A stretch of 24,744 nt of DNA from an uncultured Eubacteriales bacterium (GTDB lineage: Bacteria; Bacillota; Clostridia; Christensenellales; Borkfalkiaceae). Where the stretch lies: contig UQTB01000028.1 in assembly GCA_900543915.1 (NCBI GenBank), positions 1 through 24,744 of the forward strand, written 5' to 3'. How positions within the stretch are numbered: position 1 is the stretch's first letter; each line of letters opens with the position of its first letter. Below are positions 16,210 through 21,958 of this stretch, one piece after another. The position numbers and the translations under genes were made by a program. The notes beneath the pieces were generated by a model that ran no database searches, had not been told where the DNA came from, and saw only the letters and a program-made list of their open reading frames with translations.

Positions 16210-16284
16210 GGCCTCTTGGTCAAGCGGTTAAGACGCCGCCCTCTCACGGCGGAAACAGGGGTTCGATTCCCCTAGGGGCTACCA
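16210..16284 (+). tRNA. tRNA-Glu (anticodon CTC)
   Basis: A 75-nt cloverleaf. The acceptor stem is GGCCTCT (16210-16216) with AGGGGCT (16274-16280), pairing through two wobbles (G1-U72, U5-G68). The D-arm is GTCAAGCGGTTAAGAC. The anticodon stem is CCGCC/GGCGG with loop CTCTCAC, anticodon CTC at 16243-16245. The T-arm is AGGGG-TTCGATT-CCCCT. The discriminator A and an encoded CCA (16282-16284) follow. It reads GAG codons and is presumably a second isoacceptor besides tRNA-Glu(UUC) elsewhere. Its 3' end is copied twice more downstream in tandem repeats. Confidence 0.95.
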
Positions 16285-16668
16285 AAACATACCCGGGCAA
16301 AGCAGATTGCCCGGGTATTATATTATAAAGAAAGGGGAATCGAACGGGCGGAAAAGAAAACATGCGATGAAACGCATGTTTTCCCGCCCCGGCGAGAAAG
16401 CGGAGCGGAGCGATTCCCCCAGGGGCTACCAGAACACACCCGGGCAAAGCAGATTGCCCGGGTATTATTTTATAAAAGGAATGGGAATCGAACGGGAGGA
16501 AAAGAAAACATGCGATGAAACGCATGTTTTCCCGCCCCGGTGAGAAAGCGAAGCGCAGAGCGCGGAGCGGAGCGATTCCCCCAGGGGCTACCAAAACATA
16601 CCCGGGCAAAGCAGATTGCCCGGGTATTATTTCATAAAGGGAAGGGGAATCGAACGGGCGGAAGAGAG
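16264..16668. repeat. tandem repeats carrying the tRNA-Glu 3' end (units of 147 and 162 bp plus a partial third)
   Basis: The unit starts at 16264 (inside the tRNA), 16411 and 16573. Each copy has, in order: the last 21 nt of the tRNA including CCA (copies 2 and 3 differ from copy 1 at one base, a T to C); a hairpin ACCCGGGCAA/TTGCCCGGGT followed by ATTATTTTAT; the reverse complement of the T-arm (GGGGAATCGAAC); and, in units 1 and 2, an imperfect hairpin built on AAAACATGCG/CGCATGTTTT. Unit 2 has 15 extra bases of AGCG-rich sequence near its end; unit 3 diverges after about 16668. The layout resembles the E. coli tyrT repeats that include tRNA 3' ends and yield rtT RNA. No recombinase is nearby. 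Confidence 0.9.
16291..16316 (+). terminator. hairpin directly after tRNA-Glu, repeated in each unit
   Basis: ACCCGGGCAA (16291-16300) with TTGCCCGGGT (16307-16316), 10 bp, loop AGCAGA. It lies 6 bases after the encoded CCA and is followed by ATTATATTATAAA, an imperfect T-rich tail. It probably acts as tRNA terminator or processing barrier. Near-identical copies are at about 16438-16463 and 16600-16625. Confidence 0.6.
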
Positions 16669-16724
16669 AAGCGATTTTTCTATAAGCCTCGCAACGCGCA
16701 GGCAGAACGCATTTTTGAGATTTT

Positions 16725-16769
16725 AAGCCCGGCGCGGGTGATGGAAAACTGCCTGAAAGGCCCGGGCTT
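16725..16769. other. hairpin of unknown role
   Basis: AAGCCCGG (16725-16732) and CCGGGCTT (16762-16769), separated by 29 bases and followed by TTTCGG on the plus strand. No gene ends here on the plus strand other than possible read-through from the tRNA repeat region. Confidence 0.4.
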
Positions 16770-16824
16770 TTCGGCCGGCAGGAGAAACAAAAATCGAAGC
16801 CGTGATTGATCTGAGCGGCGTCAA

Positions 16825-16852
16825 AACGCCCGCGCAAATCAGCGCGGGCGTT
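16825..16852 (-). terminator. strong hairpin behind the minus-strand RNA gene, possible back-up terminator
   Basis: A perfect 11-bp stem, AACGCCCGCGC (16825-16835) and GCGCGGGCGTT (16842-16852), with an AAATCA loop. On the minus strand it is followed by TTTTGACG and lies about 25 bases after the U7 tract of the candidate RNA. It may catch read-through. Confidence 0.5.
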
Positions 16853-16877
16853 GACAAAGAAAAATTTGTTTCGGGCG

Positions 16878-17086
16878 AAAAAAAGACCTGCGTGTGCCGA
16901 CGGAAGAGGAAATAAGACCCCGTTTTGAAAAACAAGGCTGATCCCGCGCTTGCCGCCTCTGACCTCCTTTCTTAGCGGGAACCGCTCAGTGACGGCCCTA
17001 AGGCTCTGCATATCGGCATAGACGGCGGGTTCATTTACATAATCTGTGGAGCAATTTTGACTCTTCCTATCAAACACCGAAGGCCA
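16878..17086 (-). ncRNA. candidate structured non-coding RNA (~209 nt), family not identified
   Basis: Read on the minus strand it has its own consensus promoter, ends in a T7 tract (16884-16878), and its two ends pair in order: GGCCT (17085-17081) with AGGTC (16889-16885, one G-U), GTGT (17077-17074) with ACAC (16895-16892), and GGAAGAG (17067-17061) with CTCTTCC (16908-16902). Inside are a hairpin CCTTGTTT-TTCA-AAACGGGG (16937-16918) and a 6-bp stem TCCCGC/GCGGGA (16980-16975 with 16947-16942). The loop of that stem carries AGAAAGGAGGT, and a possible pseudoknot pairs CCGCC upstream with GGCGG in it. The size and closing helix resemble 6S RNA, and raiA-motif RNAs of Clostridia are of similar length; I cannot decide between these and a new family. 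No plausible ORF lies within. Confidence 0.7.
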
Positions 17087-17091
17087 CTTTC

Positions 17092-17120
17092 ATTATAGCA
17101 GTTCGTTTGGCGTTTGGCAA
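17092..17120 (-). promoter_or_regulatory. SigA promoter of the candidate RNA
   Basis: On the minus strand: TTGCCA (17120-17115), 17-bp spacer, TATAAT (17097-17092). The predicted start is near 17086-17085, exactly where the closing helix begins. The -35 box is only 9 bases from the -35 box of the divergent promoter. Confidence 0.85.
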
Positions 17121-17129
17121 GAAAAAAAG

Positions 17130-17158
17130 TTGACAAATTCGGAAAATTCGGCTATGAT
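17130..17158 (+). promoter_or_regulatory. SigA promoter of the MBL-fold / comEC genes
   Basis: TTGACA (17130-17135), 17-bp spacer, TATGAT (17153-17158). The predicted start is near 17165, giving a leader of about 24 nt that carries the ribosome binding site. Confidence 0.87.
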
Positions 17159-17188
17159 GATTGCAGGATGAAAAAAGGAGGGGGAAAG

Positions 17189-17893
17189 ATGAATGTAACC
17201 GTGCTCGGGAAATACGGGCCGTATCCGAAGGCGGGCGGCGCGGCGAGCGGCTATTTGCTTTCGGCTGGCGGGAATCGCATTCTGCTGGACTGCGGAAGCG
17301 GCGTATTTTCCCGCCTGATTTCCCTTTGTCCGCCGGAAGAGCTGTCCGCCGTGCTTCTGACGCACCTGCACGCCGATCATTCTTCCGATCTGGGCGTGAT
17401 GAACTATTATCTCCAGCGCCTGGGGCGGGAGCTGGACGTTTTCCTGCCGGTCGACGCCGTTCGTTTTTCGGCAATCGAAGGGATGAAGGGATTTCGCTTT
17501 CATCCTGTGCGGGAGGGAGAGCGGTTCGCCGTCGGAGGGGCGGAAATCTCGTTTTACGGCATGCGGCATCCCGTGCCCGCGCTCGGCATACGCGTTTCGG
17601 CGGAGGGCCGCGTGTTTGCATACACCGGCGATACCAATGATTTTGAAGGGCTTTCCCTCTTTTGGAAGGGCGCGGATACCGTTCTGGCGGACGCGGCTTT
17701 TCTGGAAAAGGATTGGTCGGCGGAAAAGCCGCATCTTTCCGTACTGCGCTGTGCGCGCTATGCCGCCGCGGCTGGGGCGCGCTGTCTCCTGACGCATATC
17801 AACCCCGCTTATCCCGAAGAAGAAATACGAAAAGAGGCGTCTTTATATCCGCAAGCCGAAATCGCGGAGGAAGGTAGGACCTATGAAGTCTGA
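17189..17893 (+). CDS. metallo-beta-lactamase-fold hydrolase (RNase Z/YhfI-like)
   Basis: A 234-residue cytosolic MBL-fold protein. The motif HxHxDH is intact (H59, H61, D63, H64 in THLHADHSSD), and further metal residues are H127 (MRHPVPA), D148 (TGDTND) and H203 (LLTHINP). The layout matches small RNase Z-like hydrolases such as the YhfI group, whose substrate is unknown; without the RNase Z exosite arm, tRNA 3' processing is not the likely role. ATG 17189 follows AAGGAGGGGG; an earlier in-frame ATG at 17168 overlaps that site and is disfavoured. The stop overlaps the comEC start by 11 bases, so the two are translationally coupled. Confidence 0.87.
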   Translation: MNVTVLGKYGPYPKAGGAASGYLLSAGGNRILLDCGSGVFSRLISLCPPEELSAVLLTHLHADHSSDLGVMNYYLQRLGRELDVFLPVDAVRFSAIEGMKGFRFHPVREGERFAVGGAEISFYGMRHPVPALGIRVSAEGRVFAYTGDTNDFEGLSLFWKGADTVLADAAFLEKDWSAEKPHLSVLRCARYAAAAGARCLLTHINPAYPEEEIRKEASLYPQAEIAEEGRTYEV

Positions 17894-19985
17894 ATCCCGT
17901 TTTGTCAATATCCGTCCGCTGGTCGTCATATCCCTGAGTTTTGTCTCGGGGATTTTTTTGATTTCATACGCCGTAATGGGTACAAGCCTCCCGTTCTTTT
18001 TGGGGCTGGCGGCGCTTATCTTATCAGCGGCGGTGCTGATTTTTCGTAGGAGCACGGGAAGAAGGGCGGCGTTCCTGCTGTCCGCGGTCTGCCTTTTCTG
18101 TTATCTCGCAGGCGGGGCAAATCTCTTTTTGCGTGCGAAGCGCTACGAAGGCGCCGCGCTTCCGAGCGCCTACTATACGGTGACGGGGCGCGTCGGAGAA
18201 GTCGTTTCCTATGCGGGCGGCAGCGTCCGCCTTACCTTGGACAGTCTCTCTTTTACGGGGTATCTCACGCGGGAATCCTCCTATAAAATGCACCTCTATA
18301 CGCAGGGAAGTTACGAGACGGGGGATATTCTGCGGTTTACCGCCGCAGTGGAGTCCTATTCGCTTCGCTATGAAGGGCGGGTGCGCATGGATTATATGAT
18401 GGACGGCGTCCGATTCCGCTGCGAGGCGGAAGAAAACGGGATCTCTGCGCTCGGCAGCCGAAAGACCGCTTTTGAAAAGGCGCGCGCGTTTCTGGAGGAT
18501 ACGCTGCGCAGCGGCATGGAAGAAGACGAAGCCGCGATTTCGCTCGCCCTTCTGACGGGGTACGACGCGTTTATGGACGAAGAGGTGCTGACGCAGTTCC
18601 GCCGCGCGGGCGTAGCGCACATCTTCGCCGTGTCCGGGCTGCACATCGGCTTTCTGGCGGGCGCGCTCTATTTCTTATTCAAAAAGATCCCCGTCGACGG
18701 ATACGTCAAGCTGGCGGTCGTGCTTCCCGTCCTCGCGCTCTATTCCGGCGTCTGCGGCTTTACGCCTTCCTCCCTGCGGGCGGTGGCGATGGCGGGGGTA
18801 TTGCTCTTCTTAAACCGGTCGGGCGAACGCTACGACGGGCTGTCGTCCCTCCTGTTCTCCGCTTTGATCGTGCTCGGCATTTCGCCCTTTCAGCTGTTCG
18901 ACGTGGGGTTTCAGCTCTCTTATACCGTCGTTTTGGGCATTATACTGCTGTCCGGGCGCATCGCGCGCCTGCTCTCCTTTTGCGGGAAAAGGATTTCCGG
19001 CTCGCTGGGCGTTATCCTTTCCGCGCAGATCGCGGCGTTTCCCGTCTCCCTGTATTATTTCGGGGAAGTCTCGCTGGCGGCGATCTTCTTTAATCTGCTG
19101 CTGATCCCGGTCGTTTCAGTGCTGTTCGTCGCGCTGCTCCTTCTGACCGTGCTCGGCGGACTCTTTCAGATTCCCGCCGCCGCGCTGTTTTTGCCGAAGT
19201 GGGGCGTGTTTGCGATCAAGCAATGTATCCTGTTTTTCGATCTGGATTACTTTATCGCCGGAGGTTTCGCGCTGGGCTTTGGCGGGATCGTCTGGTATTT
19301 CGCCATGACGTTGACCGCCGGCATGTACCGCTTAAAAAAGCGCTCCGTCGCGGTGCTCTGCTGCGCGCTGGCGGCGGTGTTCGGCGTATCCGTCGCGTTT
19401 GCGAACCTGGAACCCGCGCGCGGCAGCGCTGCGGTGATAGGGGATGCCTCCCTTTCCGCCGCGATACTGCCGGGCGACGAAGCGCCCGTTCTGGTCGTTG
19501 CCCGCTTCCGCAGGGGATTTTCCCTCTCCCGCCTGCGGCGCGCGTTTCTCCGTCTGGAGGCGGAGAGTTGCAGCCTGGTCGTACTGGGAGAGGAGGCGGA
19601 CGTTCATTATCTGGTGAGCAGGCTGAACGCGGTGATTCTCGTCCGCTCGGCAGACTATTACGGCGAAGAGCGCCCGTACGGGGAATACGTCGGCACGGTG
19701 AAATTTCACAGCCGCCGGGCAGAGCCCTTTTCGGTGGACGGGCTGGCGTTGTCCTTCTGTATGGAGGGAGAGGGGCTGCTGGCGGACGGCGCACTGATCG
19801 TCGGCGGTCCCGGCCGCATCGAGCCGCCCGCAACCCCGCCTGCAGCGGTGATAGCGGATTCCCTTGCGGATCGCTGGCAGGCCGTTTATCCGGAGGCTTC
19901 CGTCCTCGCGTTCCGCGCGGATTCCGGCTATCCGAACGGAGAAACGGAGGGAAACCTCTATCTTTTTTGGAGCGGGGCGCGCTGA
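17883..19985 (+). CDS. comEC: ComEC/Rec2-family DNA uptake channel protein
   Basis: A 700-residue polytopic membrane protein. The N-terminus has two or three membrane helices and an extracytoplasmic OB-like (DUF4131) region (about residues 75-190). The Competence domain follows, with the signature HIFAVSGLHIGFLAG (H246, H254), GVCGFTPSSLRAVAMAGVLL and many membrane helices to about residue 505. In transformable bacteria it carries single-stranded DNA across the membrane. The usual C-terminal metallo-beta-lactamase domain should have an HxHxDH-type motif; here residues 505-700 contain none and match it only loosely. It may be a degenerate domain, leaving a channel without the nuclease. It overlaps the MBL-fold gene by 11 bases and ends before the holA promoter. 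Confidence 0.9.
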   Translation: MKSESRFVNIRPLVVISLSFVSGIFLISYAVMGTSLPFFLGLAALILSAAVLIFRRSTGRRAAFLLSAVCLFCYLAGGANLFLRAKRYEGAALPSAYYTVTGRVGEVVSYAGGSVRLTLDSLSFTGYLTRESSYKMHLYTQGSYETGDILRFTAAVESYSLRYEGRVRMDYMMDGVRFRCEAEENGISALGSRKTAFEKARAFLEDTLRSGMEEDEAAISLALLTGYDAFMDEEVLTQFRRAGVAHIFAVSGLHIGFLAGALYFLFKKIPVDGYVKLAVVLPVLALYSGVCGFTPSSLRAVAMAGVLLFLNRSGERYDGLSSLLFSALIVLGISPFQLFDVGFQLSYTVVLGIILLSGRIARLLSFCGKRISGSLGVILSAQIAAFPVSLYYFGEVSLAAIFFNLLLIPVVSVLFVALLLLTVLGGLFQIPAAALFLPKWGVFAIKQCILFFDLDYFIAGGFALGFGGIVWYFAMTLTAGMYRLKKRSVAVLCCALAAVFGVSVAFANLEPARGSAAVIGDASLSAAILPGDEAPVLVVARFRRGFSLSRLRRAFLRLEAESCSLVVLGEEADVHYLVSRLNAVILVRSADYYGEERPYGEYVGTVKFHSRRAEPFSVDGLALSFCMEGEGLLADGALIVGGPGRIEPPATPPAAVIADSLADRWQAVYPEASVLAFRADSGYPNGETEGNLYLFWSGAR

Positions 19986-19989
19986 ACGA

Positions 19990-20018
19990 TTGCAAATTCG
20001 CAAAAATCATGGTAAAAT
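19990..20018 (+). promoter_or_regulatory. SigA promoter of holA and downstream genes
   Basis: TTGCAA (19990-19995), 17-bp spacer, TAAAAT (20013-20018). It begins right after the comEC stop and would start transcription near 20025. Confidence 0.8.
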
Positions 20019-20045
20019 GTGAGAGAATAAAACTGGGGTGGCATT

Positions 20046-21017
20046 TTGAAATTCGTCGAAATGAAATCCTCTCTGAAAAACGAGGGGATCCAATGCGTCT
20101 ATCTCCTCGAGGGGGAGGACGCGTATTTCAGGGAAAGCGGGCTTTCTCTGCTGCGGGAGCTCGTCGCTCAGCCCGAGCTGAATTACGCGGTCTGGGAGGG
20201 GGACGCCGCCCTGTCCGATCTCCCGGGCTTTCTCTCCGCGCTCGCGAGCTTTCCCTTTCTGAGTGAAAAACGCGTAGTCGCCGTGCGGGAATTTTATCCG
20301 CGGGCGGACGTGTTCAAAGGCGTTTTCGGCGCCTATCTGAAAGATCCGTACCCGGATACCGTCCTGGCGATCTCCAACGCGAAGGAATGCGCGGCGCTCA
20401 GGAAACAGCCCCACGTGGTTTTGGTGGACTGTAAAAAAGCGGATCTCGCCGTTCTGACCGAGTGGGTGATGCGCACGGTGCGGCGCAGCGCGCTCGCCAT
20501 CAGCCAGGCGACCGCCGAACGGATCTGCGAGTATTCCCTGCGCGACATGACGAAGATCGCGAACGAAACGGATAAACTCGTCCAATACGCGCGCGGCAGG
20601 GGAGAGGTCACCGAGCAGGACGTGCGCTCACTCGTGGTCAGGGATACCGAATATCAGATCTACGAGATGACGGAGCGGATCGGCCGAAAGGACGTGGCCG
20701 GAGCACTCGCCGTCCTGAGCGAGATGCAGGCGAAAGGAGAGACGCCGCAGCGCCTGCTCGCCAGCCTGTACAATTATCTGAGGCGGCTCCTGCACGTCTC
20801 CATCAGCCGGGAATCGGACGGAGCGCTCGCGGGAAAGCTGGGCATCAAGGAATACGCCGTTAAAAAATGCAGAGAGCAGGCGGCGCGCTTTAAGCGGAAG
20901 ACCTTAAAGCGCGCGGTCGACCGGCTCGCGGATTACGATTACGCGGCAAAAACGGGCGGCATCGCGTTTGACGACGCGCTGTTTGCCGGTATCTTTCATA
21001 TTATGGTAGAAGGTTAG
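20046..21017 (+). CDS. holA: DNA polymerase III subunit delta
   Basis: A 323-residue clamp-loader subunit that opens the beta clamp in replication. Recognisable are the N-terminal MKFVEMKSSLKNEGIQCVYL...GEDAYFRES segment, the AAA+-like middle part (ISNAKEC...VVLVDCKK), and the C-terminal collar domain (VVRDTEYQIYEMTERIGRKD...QRLLASLYNYLRRLL...GIKEYAVKKC). The start is TTG at 20046, preceded by GGGGTGG at 20035-20041; an ATG at 20061 would lose the beginning that lines up with B. subtilis HolA. Length is near the usual 330-345. Confidence 0.93.
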   Translation: MKFVEMKSSLKNEGIQCVYLLEGEDAYFRESGLSLLRELVAQPELNYAVWEGDAALSDLPGFLSALASFPFLSEKRVVAVREFYPRADVFKGVFGAYLKDPYPDTVLAISNAKECAALRKQPHVVLVDCKKADLAVLTEWVMRTVRRSALAISQATAERICEYSLRDMTKIANETDKLVQYARGRGEVTEQDVRSLVVRDTEYQIYEMTERIGRKDVAGALAVLSEMQAKGETPQRLLASLYNYLRRLLHVSISRESDGALAGKLGIKEYAVKKCREQAARFKRKTLKRAVDRLADYDYAAKTGGIAFDDALFAGIFHIMVEG

Positions 21018-21019
21018 TT

Positions 21020-21835
21020 ATGAACGCAATTTTGGAACGCTTTTCGGAGATTTTTTCCCGCTTTACGGATTGGACCTTTGTCCTCGCCGCGCTGCTTGTG
21101 GTGGGTATTTTTACGGTCGTCTATTACTATCTACTCCGCTTTCTGAAAAACAACAACGCGGGGCTGATCGCAAATATTTTTCTGGCTGTGTTTTTTACCG
21201 CGGCGCTCGCCGTGATTTTGGCGGGCGGCTCGATCGACGGGATCGCGTTTATTCTGGTCCCCATTCTCTTTCTGCTGTTCGTCGCCCTGGTTTACGGGCA
21301 GGAACTCCGCCGCAGGGTGTTCATGAAGACGAGTATCCGCGCGGAGGAAAAGGACCGCTCGATCAACGAGGAAGAGGCGCTCCGCTGTTCGGACGAGATT
21401 ATCAAGGCGCTCCAGGCGATGTCCAAAAACGACATCGGCGCGCTCATCGTGCTCTCCAACGAAAACGTGCCCGCACAGATTCTGGAGAGCGGGACGCGGC
21501 TCAATTCGGATATTTCCGCAGAGCTCATCGAGGGGATTTTTATCCCCAAGGCGCCCCTTCACGACGGCGCGATGATCGTCAGCGGAACCAAGATCGTGGC
21601 GGCGGGCTGCTTCCTCCCCATTTCGGAGGCGGAAAATATCCCCAAAGATCTGGGGACCCGTCACCGCGCCGCCATCGGCATCACGGAGATGATCGACGTC
21701 ACGGTGCTGATCGTATCGGAGGAGACGGGGATCATTTCCGTCGTCTCGGCGGGGAAGATGAAGCGCTACGCGGATACCGAGATGCTGAAAAACACGCTGA
21801 AGCGCTTTTATTGGCAGGATATGGGCAGGATATAA
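21020..21835 (+). CDS. cdaA: diadenylate cyclase (CdaA type)
   Basis: A 271-residue membrane-bound enzyme that makes c-di-AMP from two ATP. Three N-terminal membrane helices (about residues 18-95) are followed by the DAC domain with the DGA motif (D182-A184, PLHDGAMIV) and the RHR motif (R214-R216, GTRHRAAIG). It begins two bases after the holA stop. Elsewhere in Bacillota cdaA is followed by the regulator cdaR (YbbR domains) and glmM; here a 36-codon fragment and a DUF1015 gene follow instead. Confidence 0.95.
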   Translation: MNAILERFSEIFSRFTDWTFVLAALLVVGIFTVVYYYLLRFLKNNNAGLIANIFLAVFFTAALAVILAGGSIDGIAFILVPILFLLFVALVYGQELRRRVFMKTSIRAEEKDRSINEEEALRCSDEIIKALQAMSKNDIGALIVLSNENVPAQILESGTRLNSDISAELIEGIFIPKAPLHDGAMIVSGTKIVAAGCFLPISEAENIPKDLGTRHRAAIGITEMIDVTVLIVSEETGIISVVSAGKMKRYADTEMLKNTLKRFYWQDMGRI

Positions 21836-21847
21836 GGAGAAAGACGG

Positions 21848-21958
21848 ATGAAAAAGAACGTGAAAAACCGGTTTTTCAAAATTGTTTTCGATCACTTCTG
21901 GCTGAAACTTCTCTCGTTCGCGCTGGCCGTCATTACGGTCATCGTGATTTTGTTGTGA
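21848..21958 (+). CDS. 36-residue single-pass membrane protein, CdaR/YbbR N-terminal-like remnant
   Basis: A short gene with a good ribosome binding site (AAGGAG, 21834-21839, 8 bases before the ATG). It starts with basic residues (MKKNVKNRFFK) followed by FDHFWLKLLSFALAVITVIVILL, one membrane helix. The lysine-leucine-serine start of this helix and its place right after cdaA match the N-terminal anchor of CdaR (YbbR-domain protein). Then TGA ends it, with no YbbR domains in any frame of what follows. It is either a shrunken CdaR kept as a small membrane partner of CdaA or a decayed gene that still serves translational coupling: its stop overlaps the ATG of the DUF1015 gene (TGATG). Confidence 0.75.
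   Translation: MKKNVKNRFFKIVFDHFWLKLLSFALAVITVIVILL

Noticed and set aside
16264..16668. The repeated tRNA 3' ends as attachment sites of an integrated mobile element
   Set aside because: The units are only 147 and 162 bp, no integrase or phage gene lies nearby, and the whole unit is duplicated, not only the attachment core.
16307..16809. Two basic plus-strand frames within the repeats, which could recall the protamine-like Tpr of the E. coli tyrT repeats
   Set aside because: No ribosome binding site, the first uses a TTG inside a hairpin, and the basic composition follows from the GA-rich sequence. Kept only as an analogy.
16244..17077. A 277-codon minus-strand reading frame across the tRNA and repeat region
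   Set aside because: Its repeated VAPGGIAPL-like peptides are the translation of the tRNA-Glu 3' end on the wrong strand, a classic tRNA shadow ORF, and the rest crosses the candidate RNA and its terminator.
16878..17086. RNase P RNA, SRP RNA or tmRNA as identity of the minus-strand RNA
   Set aside because: The length and the absence of their hallmark sequences (RNase P conserved regions, SRP GGAA tetraloop domain, tmRNA tag reading frame) speak against all three; 6S and raiA remain open.
21070..21957. DUF1015 protein beginning far upstream inside cdaA
   Set aside because: The extra part is the out-of-frame shadow of cdaA; the DUF1015 similarity starts at the ATG at 21958.
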